Notes: generated by a model not told the origin, from the sequence alone. A stretch of 40,855 nt of DNA from an uncultured Bacteroidota bacterium (GCA_902762805.1 CACWPQ010000024.1:1-40855), one strand, 5' to 3'; positions 15,884 to 23,568 are shown, counted from the stretch's first letter. Numbers and translations: made by a program.

Positions 15884-15908
15884 AGTTGTCGCAATTTTTG
15901 CGACAACT
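15884..15908. promoter_or_regulatory. 25-bp palindrome in the RhuM leader (candidate operator or RNA hairpin)
   Basis: Arms AGTTGTCGCAA and TTGCGACAACT surround TTT, 29 bases before the RhuM ATG and downstream of its promoter-leader module. The arms are identical to those of the palindrome within the coding region. It could be a protein-binding operator, or a hairpin in the mRNA that affects translation. Confidence 0.65.
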
Positions 15909-15950
15909 AAAAACAAAAAAGCGAAAACACTTTATATCATGTCGTTATAT

Positions 15951-16029
15951 TCTCTTTATTCTGTTCTGTTTCTTACTTTTATTGATGTTTTTATTATTGG
16001 TTTTTTATTTGTTTCGTGCTGCAAAGATA
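15951..16029 (-). promoter_or_regulatory. Promoter-leader module, copy B (for RhuM)
   Basis: TATCTTTG on the - strand at 16022-16029, directly abutting the stop codon of the DUF1016 gene (16030), followed by an A-rich leader related to copies A and C. It drives the RhuM gene. Similarity to copy C extends leftwards to about 15932. Confidence 0.65.
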
Positions 16030-17088
16030 CTACTTTTCTTCGACACTTTCGTTCTCTTTTCTTCGAAGTTGCGCCTTCACTTCATTCACTTCGTCGATTA
16101 ATTGCTGCTCAGTGGGAAGGTACAGTTTATATTCTGAAGCTAAAATGGTTTTATTGTCTTCGGGAAGAGTCGTGCGTACAAGAGTATCGTTCTTGCGAGT
16201 ACAGAGTAGTATTCCTATTGTATGGTTTTCGTCAGGGAGTCTCTCATAGCGGTCGTAATAGTTGACATACATCTGCAATTGCCCGAGGTCTTGGTGGGTA
16301 AGTTCACCTGTTTTGAGTTCAATCAGGACAAAACTCCGCAACAGTCGGTTGTAAAACACCAAATCGACGAAAAACTCATCGTCCTCAAGCAGAATACGCT
16401 TTTGCCTGGCCACAAAAGAGAATCCTTTCCCCATTTCGAGCATAAATTCGGCAATATGGGTTATTATTGCCTGCTCTATGTCTTTTTCGTAGTATGCTGC
16501 CTCACGTTTTAGACCGAGAAATTCCAAAACCGCAGGTTGTTTGATTATTTCCTGTGGAGTTTCAGGGATACGTTCTTTTCGTGCCACTGCCAAAACCGCA
16601 TCTTTGTCATTGCTCGCGAGAAGACGTTCATAAAGCAACGAGTCAATTTGGCGTCCTGTTTCACGAGCAGTCCACGCATTGTTGACCGATTCCAACTCGT
16701 AATACTCTCGTTTATCAGGGTCTTCGATTTGGATAAGTCTCCGATATTGAGACCAATTCAATTGCGAACGCAGTGTGTTCGCAATTGGATAAATGCGATA
16801 AAACTGGCGGGCTTGTTCGAGTTGACGGACACCAAATCCACTACCGTACTCTGGCTCAATTGCTTTTGCCAAGTTACGAATCAGATAGGTGCCATAGTCG
16901 GCACGGGCTTTGCCTTGCTGCTCTTCTTCCAAAATCCGCTTGCCCAAATGCCAATACATTTGCACCCGACAGAAGTCGACGCTTCGAACGGCATTGGTCC
17001 GTGCATCATTGATTATCTGGCGTATATCGGTAACGAACTGTTGTCGCACCAGCGGAGCATTGTCAATTTTATCAATTTTCTGTTCCAT
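16030..17088 (-). CDS. DUF1016/YhcG-type PD-(D/E)XK nuclease
   Basis: 352 residues from MEQKIDK (17088; five more codons are open upstream). The N-terminal winged-helix-like domain has VQMYWHLGKRI and GSGFGVRQLEQARQFYRIYP, then a helical region with LNWSQYRRLIQI. The C-terminal nuclease domain shows EFFVDLVFYN (D242) and VLIELKTG (E257, K259), then DLGQLQMYVNYYD. YhcG-type proteins are usual companions of type I restriction genes in Bacteroidales; a role in DNA cleavage or in handling restriction subunits is inferred. No hsdR, hsdM or hsdS gene is left in this window. The gene sits between two RhuM-type sequences, each unit separated by a related promoter-leader module. Confidence 0.85.
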   Translation of the reverse strand: MEQKIDKIDNAPLVRQQFVTDIRQIINDARTNAVRSVDFCRVQMYWHLGKRILEEEQQGKARADYGTYLIRNLAKAIEPEYGSGFGVRQLEQARQFYRIYPIANTLRSQLNWSQYRRLIQIEDPDKREYYELESVNNAWTARETGRQIDSLLYERLLASNDKDAVLAVARKERIPETPQEIIKQPAVLEFLGLKREAAYYEKDIEQAIITHIAEFMLEMGKGFSFVARQKRILLEDDEFFVDLVFYNRLLRSFVLIELKTGELTHQDLGQLQMYVNYYDRYERLPDENHTIGILLCTRKNDTLVRTTLPEDNKTILASEYKLYLPTEQQLIDEVNEVKAQLRRKENESVEEK

Positions 17089-17128
17089 ATTAAATATAGG
17101 CAAAAAGCCTTATATTATATCGTTGTAT

Positions 17129-17197
17129 TCTCTTTATTATTACTTTTATTGCTGTTTTTTTATTGGGTTTGTATTTTGTTTTTGGGGCGCAAAGATA
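17129..17197 (-). promoter_or_regulatory. Promoter-leader module, copy C (for DUF1016 gene)
   Basis: TATCTTTG on the - strand at 17190-17197 followed by an A-rich leader. Identity with copy A is especially high in the first 40 leader bases. It begins 8 bases after the stop of the RhuM remnant and ends about 40 bases before the DUF1016 start. Confidence 0.65.
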
Positions 17198-17204
17198 TGG
17201 AAAT

Positions 17205-17510
17205 TTATTCCGTTTGGCATTTTTCATTTTGTTGTGCCAGCAGGCGGTCGAAGTCGCTTTGGAACAGCCGGTCCTGCAAGACACGATATTTCTCGAATTC
17301 GCTTTCTGCAAAACTTTTTGCTATTTCGGCCGACACACGGCCTTTGTCGTGCAGGACTTCTTCTTCGTTGAATTGCAAGAAGACATCGAGCCGTTTGGCC
17401 CAGTCCTGCATGGTCATCGGAATGTGTCGCTTGGCTTGTCGTTCGGCATAGTCGAGATACATCGTCACGAACTGGTTCAGGTCCTGTAGTACTATTGCGG
17501 ATCTGTATTT
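17205..17510 (-). pseudogene. C-terminal remnant of a second RhuM-family gene
   Basis: The frame from about 17510 to 17205 encodes LNQFVTMYLDYAERQAKRH, IPMTMQDWAKRLDVFLQFNE, GRVSAEIAKSFAESEFEKYR and QSDFDRLLAQ, the C-terminal domain of the longer RhuM type (the family that lacks the PLD domain). Only about 95-100 codons remain of an expected 330 or so. Going upstream the frame meets a stop codon at about 17517, and then the TATAC repeat array replaces the missing part. A short product from an internal start is possible but unlikely to be functional. Confidence 0.75.
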
Positions 17511-17521
17511 CTTTCATGAAA

Positions 17522-17708
17522 TATACTGTTTGTATACCTCTTTGTATACTCTTTCTATACTGTTTCTATACTCGTTTGTATACTGTTTCTATACCCATTT
17601 GTATACTGTTTCTATACTCGTTTGTATACTGTTTCTATACTCATTTGTATACTGTTTCAATACTCATTTGTATACTCTGCCTATACCCTGCCCATACTGT
17701 GCCTATAC
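17522..17708. repeat. TATAC tandem array, 17 units of 11-12 bp
   Basis: TATAC (two units varied to AATAC/CATAC) recurs at 17522, 17533, 17545, 17556, 17567, 17579, 17590, 17602, 17613, 17625, 17636, 17648, 17659, 17671, 17682, 17693 and 17704. The spacing alternates 11 and 12, giving a 23-bp double unit (GTATACTGTTT then CTATACTCNTTT). The last unit contains the stop codon of the APH-RapZ gene; the other end abuts the RhuM remnant. Confidence 0.9.
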
Positions 17709-19193
17709 TCTGTCTTGTTCGCGGTGGAGGGTGAGGATACGGATGTCGGGGTAGGTGCTGGCGAGCCAGGCGGCAAGCTGCTCGGCGCAGTAGACGGAGC
17801 GGTGCTGGCCGCCGGTGCAGCCGAAGGCGACCTGGAGGGAGGTGAAGCGGCGCTCGGTGTATTTGTCGACGCTCTGTGCGACAAGGGCTTTGGCGTGCTC
17901 GAGGAAGCGGTCGACGGCGGGTTCGCGCTGAAGGAACTCGATTACGGGGCGGTCGCGGCCTGTGATGGCCTTGTACTCGGCATAGCGGCCCGGGTTGGGG
18001 AGGGCGCGGCAGTCGAAGATGAATCCGCCGCCGTTGCCGGAGGGGTCGACGGGGAGGCCCTGTTTGTAGCTGAAGGAGAGGACGGTGACGGTGAGAAGTG
18101 AAGAATGAGGCGTGAGGGGTGAGGAATGAGGAGTGAGGAGTGAGGAGTGGAGTGTGCGCTGGAGTTCGGGGAGCTGGATGGGGAGGGGGTGAGAGTCGAG
18201 CAGGGAGCGCAGGTTGGAGAGTGCCAGGGGGATGCTCTCGATGAAGTAGGGCTTGCGCTCGTATAGGCCGCGATAGCCGTAGGCGCCGAGGGTTTGGAGG
18301 ATGCGGATGAGGACGTAGGCCCAGAAGTGGCCGAGCCACTGCTGCTTGGCGTCGCCTGTGATGCCGCGGACGGCGAGGTAGTGGGCGAGCAGGTCGAGGC
18401 GCAGGGGTTCGGGGAGGTCGCTCTTGGCGGAGTAGAGCAGCGAGGCGACATCATACTGTGCGGCGCCGCGGCGGCCGCCCTGGTAGTCGATGTAGAATAA
18501 TTTTGAATTTTGAATTTTGAATTCTGAATTCTGAGTTTTGAGTTTTGAATTTTGAATTTTGAATTTTGAGTCTCCCGATTCAGAATCAAGCATAATGTTC
18601 CGGCCTTGGAAGTCGCGGTAGAGGAAGTAGCTGCAGTCGGCCTCGAGTAGGAAGTCGGAAAGGCGGTGGAAGTCGTCTTCGAGGAGTTGCTCGTCGAAGT
18701 CGATGTGGTTGAGTTTGAGGAAGAAGTACTTGAAATAGTTGAGGTCCCAGAGGATGGACTGGCGGTCGAAGGCCGGGCGCGGATAGGCGACGGAGAAGTC
18801 GAGGTCGGCGCCTGCCTGCTGGATGGCGGCGAGGTCGGAGAGTGCCTGACGGTAGAGGGCGAGCATCTGGGCGTCGAATCCCCCACCCTGCCGGCGCTTG
18901 TCGAGCAGGAGGCCGTAGAGCGACTGGTCGCCGAGGTCCTGCTGGAGGTAGCGCATGCGGTCGTCGCTGACGGCGTAGATTTGTGGCACGGCAATCCCTT
19001 TCGCCAGGAAATGGCGAGAGTAGGCCAGGAAGGCGTCGTTTTCACGGAGGTCGTCGCCGACGGTGCCTATGCAGCGGTGGGAGGGCGAAGAGAGGCGGTA
19101 GTAGCGGCGGTTGGAACCACTACTCCCCAAGGCGAGGCACTCGCTGCATGCCTCGCCAGCCCATTGCTCGAAGAGCCTCTGCAGCTGCTGCAT
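17703..19193 (-). CDS. Fused aminoglycoside-phosphotransferase-like / RapZ C-terminal domain protein
   Basis: 496 residues from MQQLQRLF. The start is set by TAATG overlap with the bactofilin stop; the longer frame upstream lies inside that gene. Residues 1-340 form an APH/choline-kinase-like domain: YRDFQGRN (192-199, catalytic D194 and N199) and FYIDYQGGRRG (233-243, metal-binding Asp). Residues about 368-496 are the RapZ C-terminal domain: LSFSYKQGLPVDP, FIFDCRALPNPG and FGCTGGQHRSV. The RapZ N-terminal P-loop part is absent. The fusion is usual in Bacteroidales. The RapZ part suggests nucleotide-sugar or RNA-linked sensing and the kinase part a small-molecule phosphorylation; the real role is unknown. 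Two 7-bp repeat arrays encode inserts at residues 208-232 and 348-367, the second between the domains. Confidence 0.85.
   Translation of the reverse strand: MQQLQRLFEQWAGEACSECLALGSSGSNRRYYRLSSPSHRCIGTVGDDLRENDAFLAYSRHFLAKGIAVPQIYAVSDDRMRYLQQDLGDQSLYGLLLDKRRQGGGFDAQMLALYRQALSDLAAIQQAGADLDFSVAYPRPAFDRQSILWDLNYFKYFFLKLNHIDFDEQLLEDDFHRLSDFLLEADCSYFLYRDFQGRNIMLDSESGDSKFKIQNSKLKTQNSEFKIQNSKLFYIDYQGGRRGAAQYDVASLLYSAKSDLPEPLRLDLLAHYLAVRGITGDAKQQWLGHFWAYVLIRILQTLGAYGYRGLYERKPYFIESIPLALSNLRSLLDSHPLPIQLPELQRTLHSSLLTPHSSPLTPHSSLLTVTVLSFSYKQGLPVDPSGNGGGFIFDCRALPNPGRYAEYKAITGRDRPVIEFLQREPAVDRFLEHAKALVAQSVDKYTERRFTSLQVAFGCTGGQHRSVYCAEQLAAWLASTYPDIRILTLHREQDRV
18097..18152 (-). repeat. 7-bp tandem array (unit AGTGAGG), 8 units, in the APH-RapZ gene
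   Basis: Eight 7-bp units from AGTGAAG to AGTGGAG, mostly of the form RRTGAGG on the + strand. Read in the gene they give Ser/Leu/Thr/Pro/His repeats (SSLLTPHSS-like) between the kinase and RapZ domains. The frame is kept. Confidence 0.9.
18501..18570 (-). repeat. 7-bp tandem array (unit TTTTGAA), exactly 10 units, in the APH-RapZ gene
   Basis: Seventy bases split exactly into ten heptamers: TTTTGAA six times, plus TTCTGAA, TTCTGAG, TTTTGAG and a final TTTTGAG. In the gene it encodes SKFKIQNSKL-like repeats inserted between NIMLD and FYIDYQGG of the kinase core, a place where relatives have a short loop. Confidence 0.95.
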
Positions 19194-19615
19194 TATTCCT
19201 CGTTGTGCTGCTCCTCGGCATTGCGTGCGGCCTCGGCGGCGGCGCGGGCTTCGGCTTCCTGCTGCTGACGCACCTCGTCGAGCATACGGCACTTGCCGGT
19301 GAAGACGGCGCCGGGCTCGATGGAGAGTTTGTTGATGAGGATGTCGCCGCGGACGCGTGCGGTGGCGTGGAGCGAGAGGAGCTCTTTGACGGAGAGGTTG
19401 CCATTGACGGAGCCGATGATGTTGGCGTTCTGGCAGAGGATGTTGCCGTTGACCACACCGGTGTCGCCGACGACGAGTTTGCCGTCGAGCTGGATGTTGC
19501 CCTCGAGGGTGCCGTCGAGACGGAAGTCGCCGCTGGCGGTGATGTCGCCCTTGATGAGGGTGCCATTGTTGATGATGTTGATGGAGCTGTTTTCTACTTC
19601 CATTGTTCTTGCCAT
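19193..19615 (-). CDS. Bactofilin (polymer-forming cytoskeletal protein)
   Basis: 140 residues. The central region (about 8-105) is a right-handed beta-helix type repeat with regular Gly and hydrophobic spacing: GTLIKGDITASGDFRLDGTL, GNIQLDGKLVVGDTG, VNGNILCQNANIIGSVNGNL and ARVRGDILINKL, diagnostic of bactofilins. The C-terminal tail is Ala/Glu/Gln-rich and probably disordered. Bactofilins polymerise without nucleotides beneath the membrane and organise cell shape or envelope machines. The gene follows the PorW-like gene by 25 bases and overlaps the APH-RapZ start (TAATG), so it is in one operon with both. Confidence 0.92.
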   Translation of the reverse strand: MARTMEVENSSINIINNGTLIKGDITASGDFRLDGTLEGNIQLDGKLVVGDTGVVNGNILCQNANIIGSVNGNLSVKELLSLHATARVRGDILINKLSIEPGAVFTGKCRMLDEVRQQQEAEARAAAEAARNAEEQHNEE

Positions 19616-19640
19616 AATTGTTGATTATTAATATGGTTAA

Positions 19641-22463
19641 TTATTTGTATTTGTTGACGTAATATTTGCGGAAGAAGGGCAGGTAGGCCGCGGGGTTCTT
19701 GCGGCTGTAGAAGGTGGCGTAGTTCTGGGTGGAGATGGCGAACTCCTGGTGGTCGGAGGGTGCGAGCGCCTGGAGAGGGCTCTCGGCCTGCTGCAGGTGG
19801 CGCCAGTAGTTCATGGCCTCGGCGGCGCTGACGAAGCGGTGGATGGTGAGGATCTGGGTGGTGTCGGTGAAGAGGGCGGCGTTGACCTTATAGCCGGAGT
19901 TGGCGTAGTACTGGCTATTGAAGGCGGCCACTTTGTATTGGAACTCGGTGGCGCGGACGGTGCGGTCGTTGAGGATGATGACGACGTAGTACTGCTGGTT
20001 TTCGCGGAAGCGGTAGACCTGCGACTCGGGTGGGAGCTTCTCCTCGGAGGCCTGACTGGCAGACGGAGTGGAGGGTTGAGAGGCCGAGGGCGTTTCATCC
20101 TGCGCGGCGGCGGCGTTGCGGCGGCGGGCGCGCTGCTCGTCGAGCTCGGTGATGGTCTCGCTGCTGGCGAGGGCGGCGAAAGTGCTGTCGTCTTGGAGCA
20201 GTTCGAGTTGGGCTTGGGCCATGGGGCGGATGCTGTCGCCCTGCGAAGCCTGGTCGAGGATGGACTGGAGGGTGGCGACGGCCTCGGTGCGGTCGCCGGA
20301 GCGTGCCTGGGCGAGGGCTTTCCAGTAGCGGAAGCGGTGCAGCTGGGGCATACCGGCAAAGGTCTCCTCGGCTTCGTCGACGGAACGGATGACGCCGGCA
20401 TAGCGTCGGGACTCGAAGAGGGCGTAGACGGCCTCGTAGTCCTCCTCGATGCGGCGGTCGCGGCGGAGGAGCTCCTTATAGTACTCGTTGTCGCGGATGA
20501 GGTTGGCGAAGTCGCTGTCGGGGAAGCCCATGAGGACCATGTCGCGGTAGTAGTTGGCCTGGGGGGTGTTGCCCTGGCGGTCGTAGATGCGGTAGAGCAT
20601 GTAGAAAGCCTGGACGACCTCGGGGTGGGCGGTGTAGTCGGCGGCGAGGCGGTGGTAGCACTCGAGGGCGCGGGGGATGTTGCCCACGCCGTCGTAGTAG
20701 ATATAGCCAGCGTTGAGGAGGCAGATGGAGGTGAGGGAGTCGATGGAGTCGAACTGTGTCTGAGTGGAGGGGAGGTCCTTGAGGTAGTAGGCGGGCGAGG
20801 TGGGGTCGTCGGGGTTGCCGGATTGAGTGAGGAGTGAGGAGTGAGGAGTGAGGAGCGAAGTGTCGGAAGCGGGGTCGGAGGAGGCGGTGTCCTCGTCCAT
20901 GGCGAAGGACATGACGGTCTTGCTGGAGAGGCACCAGAGGTCTTCGAGCGCACGCATCCCCCAGCGCTGGCGGAAGGTTTCCTTGCCTTTTTGGAGGGTG
21001 GTGGGGTTGTAGAAGTACCAGTCGCCGGTGAGGGTGTTCTGCTGGGCCTTGCTTTCGCCGAGGATTTCGGCCAGGAGCTCACGCTCGCGGGCTTCGGCCT
21101 CCTGGCGCTTGTGCTGCTCGATGCGGTCGGCGATGAGCTTGGCGCGCTCGGTTTCGGGCATGGAGGCGACGGCGAGGAGGCTGTCGTTGCGGGTGTAGAC
21201 GCGGGTGTAGGAGACGAGCTCGGTGAGCATTTCGTGGCGGCGGCGTATGTGGTCGTAGCGGGGGTAGCCGGGTTGGATGCACTGCATGGCGGTGTCGTAG
21301 TAGACCTGGGCGAGGTCGTAGTTCTCGAACTGCTCGTACTGCACCTCGCCCATGCGGAGGGCGGAGAGGGCCTTCTGAGCCTTGTTGGCGGTGGCGACGG
21401 CGACGGAGAGGCGGTAGTTGTCGCAGGCCTGGCGCGGTTGCTTGGTGCCGAGGTACATCTCGCCCTTGGCGAAGTAGATTTGGTCGCGGTATTCTTCGTT
21501 CTTTTTGTCGTCGAGGAGGTCGTCGAGCTGGCGCTCGAGGCGTGCGATGTCGGCATGCTGGAGGTCGGCGCAGGAGGCCTCGCCGAGCTTGGCGTTGAAC
21601 TCCATGACGTAGGGTGGATTGTAGCGGAGGACCTGATGGTAGTACTTGGCGGCGACGGTGCGGCGGTCGAGGTGGCGGTAGATCTGGGCGAGGATGAAGG
21701 TGAGGCGCGCCTTGGCCTGGCGGTCGGAGGAGGCGTCGACGGCCTGATGGATGTATTCGACGGCCTTTTTGTACTTCTCCTGCGGGAGGGTGGCTTCGAC
21801 CATGGCCATGTAGAGCTTGTCGCGCTGCGAGCGTGAGAACTGGCTTTTGGCCAGCTGCTGGACGAGTTGGTCGAGGGTGGCTTCGGCCTCGGCGTAGCGC
21901 CGTTCCATGGTCATGCAGCGTGCCAGGAGGACGGCGGCCTCATCGCCGGCGCGGGTGCCTTGGAACTGGGTGATGAGGATGTTGCAGGTGTTGACGGTGG
22001 AGGCGTAGTCGCGCTTGTAGAAGGTGGCGTAGGCGGTCATGAGGTAGCACTCCTTGATGTAGGGGACGTGCTCGCGGCCTTTGACAAAGATGCTGTGCTT
22101 CTTGATGCCTTTGACGCCCTTTTCGATGGCGCGGTCCATCTCGGGATAGACGGTGCGGGCGTTTTCGTCGGTGCCGAGGGGTTCGACGGGGAGGAACTGT
22201 GTGTAGTCGTCGACCACGGAGGCGTGGAGCTTCTGGCGGCCTTCCTTGAGGCTTTCGTTGCCGTTCCACCAGACGTTGTAGTGGGTGGTGAGGTTGTGGT
22301 AGCGGATATTGATCCACTTGGCTTTCTCGGTGGAGCAGGAGGTGAAAATAAACAAAGACAACACAGACAACAGGGACAACATGGAAAGTGCCACATGCAC
22401 TTTCCCGTTCCAGCGCGTGTGGCGCCGGAGTGGTTGTCGATGTTGTTGGTGTTGTCGTGTCAT
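19641..22463 (-). CDS. porW: PorW/SprE-like TPR lipoprotein of the type IX secretion system
   Basis: 940 residues. A lipoprotein signal lies at about residues 28-44 (LLSVLSLFIFTSC); an in-frame ATG at residue 28 (base 22382) is a possible alternative start. The rest is helical with many tetratricopeptide-like repeats (for example the segments around KYYHQVLRYNPP, AQVYYDTAMQC and ALECYHRLAADY). WWNGNESLKEG near the N-terminus is typical of SprE/PorW proteins of Bacteroidota. PorW is an outer-membrane-associated lipoprotein needed for T9SS function, fitting the two T9SS cargo proteins in this window. A 7-bp repeat array (20826-20860) inserts about 12 residues. The gene starts 4 bases after ychF and leads into the bactofilin gene. 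Confidence 0.8.
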   Translation of the reverse strand: MTRQHQQHRQPLRRHTRWNGKVHVALSMLSLLSVLSLFIFTSCSTEKAKWINIRYHNLTTHYNVWWNGNESLKEGRQKLHASVVDDYTQFLPVEPLGTDENARTVYPEMDRAIEKGVKGIKKHSIFVKGREHVPYIKECYLMTAYATFYKRDYASTVNTCNILITQFQGTRAGDEAAVLLARCMTMERRYAEAEATLDQLVQQLAKSQFSRSQRDKLYMAMVEATLPQEKYKKAVEYIHQAVDASSDRQAKARLTFILAQIYRHLDRRTVAAKYYHQVLRYNPPYVMEFNAKLGEASCADLQHADIARLERQLDDLLDDKKNEEYRDQIYFAKGEMYLGTKQPRQACDNYRLSVAVATANKAQKALSALRMGEVQYEQFENYDLAQVYYDTAMQCIQPGYPRYDHIRRRHEMLTELVSYTRVYTRNDSLLAVASMPETERAKLIADRIEQHKRQEAEARERELLAEILGESKAQQNTLTGDWYFYNPTTLQKGKETFRQRWGMRALEDLWCLSSKTVMSFAMDEDTASSDPASDTSLLTPHSSLLTQSGNPDDPTSPAYYLKDLPSTQTQFDSIDSLTSICLLNAGYIYYDGVGNIPRALECYHRLAADYTAHPEVVQAFYMLYRIYDRQGNTPQANYYRDMVLMGFPDSDFANLIRDNEYYKELLRRDRRIEEDYEAVYALFESRRYAGVIRSVDEAEETFAGMPQLHRFRYWKALAQARSGDRTEAVATLQSILDQASQGDSIRPMAQAQLELLQDDSTFAALASSETITELDEQRARRRNAAAAQDETPSASQPSTPSASQASEEKLPPESQVYRFRENQQYYVVIILNDRTVRATEFQYKVAAFNSQYYANSGYKVNAALFTDTTQILTIHRFVSAAEAMNYWRHLQQAESPLQALAPSDHQEFAISTQNYATFYSRKNPAAYLPFFRKYYVNKYK
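20826..20860 (-). repeat. 7-bp tandem array (unit AGTGAGG), 5 units, in the porW-like gene
   Basis: Four perfect AGTGAGG units and one AGCGAAG. In the gene they encode SLLTPHSSLLT-like residues after an acidic DTASSDPASD stretch, a loop-like place between TPR regions. The unit is the same as in the array at 18097. Confidence 0.95.
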
Positions 22464-22467
22464 GGAA

Positions 22468-23568
22468 TTATACGTTGAAGCGGAAATGCATGATGTCGCC
22501 GTCCTGGACGACGTAGTCTTTGCCTTCGACGGCTATCTTGCCGGCCTCGCGGCAGCGGGCTTCGGAGCCGAGGGCGACGTAGTCGTCGTACTTGATGACT
22601 TCGGCACGGATGAAGCCGCGCTCGAAGTCGGAGTGGATGATGCCGGCGGTTTGGGGTGCTTTCATGCCGCGTTTGAAGGTCCAGGCGCGGCATTCCTTGG
22701 GGCCGGCGGTGAGGAAGGTCTGGAGGTTGAGGAGGCGGTAGGCGGCCTTGATGAGGCGGTTGACGCCGGACTCCTGGAGGCCGAGGTCGTTGAGGAAGAG
22801 CTGTTTCTCCTCGTAAGATTCGAGTTCGGCGATGTCGGCCTCGATGGCGGCGCCGAGGATGAGCACCTCGGCCTGCTCGCCGGCGACGGCCTGGCGCACG
22901 GCTTCGACGTGGGCGTTGCCGCTGACGACGGAGGCTTCGTCGACGTTGCAGACGTAGAGGACGGGCTTGGTGGTGAGGAGCTGGAGGTCGCGGGCGACGT
23001 CGGCCTGTGCGTCGTCGAGCTGTACGGTGCGGGCGCTGCGGCCTTCGAGGAGTGCGGCGCGGTAGAGGTCCATGACTTCGACGAGCTTTTTGGCGCGGGG
23101 ATCGCCGCCGGCTTTGCCCTTTTTGACCTCTTTGTCGTAGCGGTTCTCTATGGTTTCGAGGTCTTTGAACTGGAGTTCGAGGTCGATGGTGTGGAGGTCG
23201 CGGACGGGGTCGACGGTAGCGTCGACGTGGGTGACGTTGTCGTTGTCGAAGCAGCGGAGGACGTGGATGATGGCGTCGCAGTTGCGAATGTCGGCGAGGA
23301 ACTTGTTGCCGAGGCCCTCGCCCTTGGAGGCGCCGCGGACGAGGCCTGCGATGTCGACTATCTCGACGGTGGCGGGCACGACGGAGGCGGGGCGCTCGAT
23401 TTCGACGAGTTTGGCCAGTCGCTCGTCGGGCACGGTGATGACGCCCACGTTGGGCTCAATGGTGCAGAAGGGGAAGTTGGCTGCCTGGGCCTTGGCGTTG
23501 GAGAGGCAGTTGAAGAGGGTCGACTTGCCGACGTTGGGCAGTCCTACTATACCGCATTGGAGGCTCAT
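22468..23568 (-). CDS. ychF: YchF/OLA1-type P-loop ATPase
   Basis: 366 residues, the normal length for YchF. G1 loop GLPNVGKS (9-16), G2 region FPFCTIEPNVGV, DIAGLVRGASKGEGLGNKFL (G3 and following), a coiled-coil arm with NRYDKEVKKGK, NVDEAS in place of the classic NKxD (the change linked to ATP preference), and a C-terminal TGS-like domain with FKRGMKAPQTAGIIHSDFERGF and DGDIMHFRFNV. YchF binds ribosomes and is tied to translation and stress control. It heads the operon with the porW-like, bactofilin and APH-RapZ genes. A 73-bp dispersed element sits upstream (23631-23703). Confidence 0.97.
   Translation of the reverse strand: MSLQCGIVGLPNVGKSTLFNCLSNAKAQAANFPFCTIEPNVGVITVPDERLAKLVEIERPASVVPATVEIVDIAGLVRGASKGEGLGNKFLADIRNCDAIIHVLRCFDNDNVTHVDATVDPVRDLHTIDLELQFKDLETIENRYDKEVKKGKAGGDPRAKKLVEVMDLYRAALLEGRSARTVQLDDAQADVARDLQLLTTKPVLYVCNVDEASVVSGNAHVEAVRQAVAGEQAEVLILGAAIEADIAELESYEEKQLFLNDLGLQESGVNRLIKAAYRLLNLQTFLTAGPKECRAWTFKRGMKAPQTAGIIHSDFERGFIRAEVIKYDDYVALGSEARCREAGKIAVEGKDYVVQDGDIMHFRFNV

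Noticed and set aside
17522..17708. CRISPR array
   Set aside because: The 11-12 bp units are contiguous and degenerate with no unique spacers, and no cas gene is nearby.
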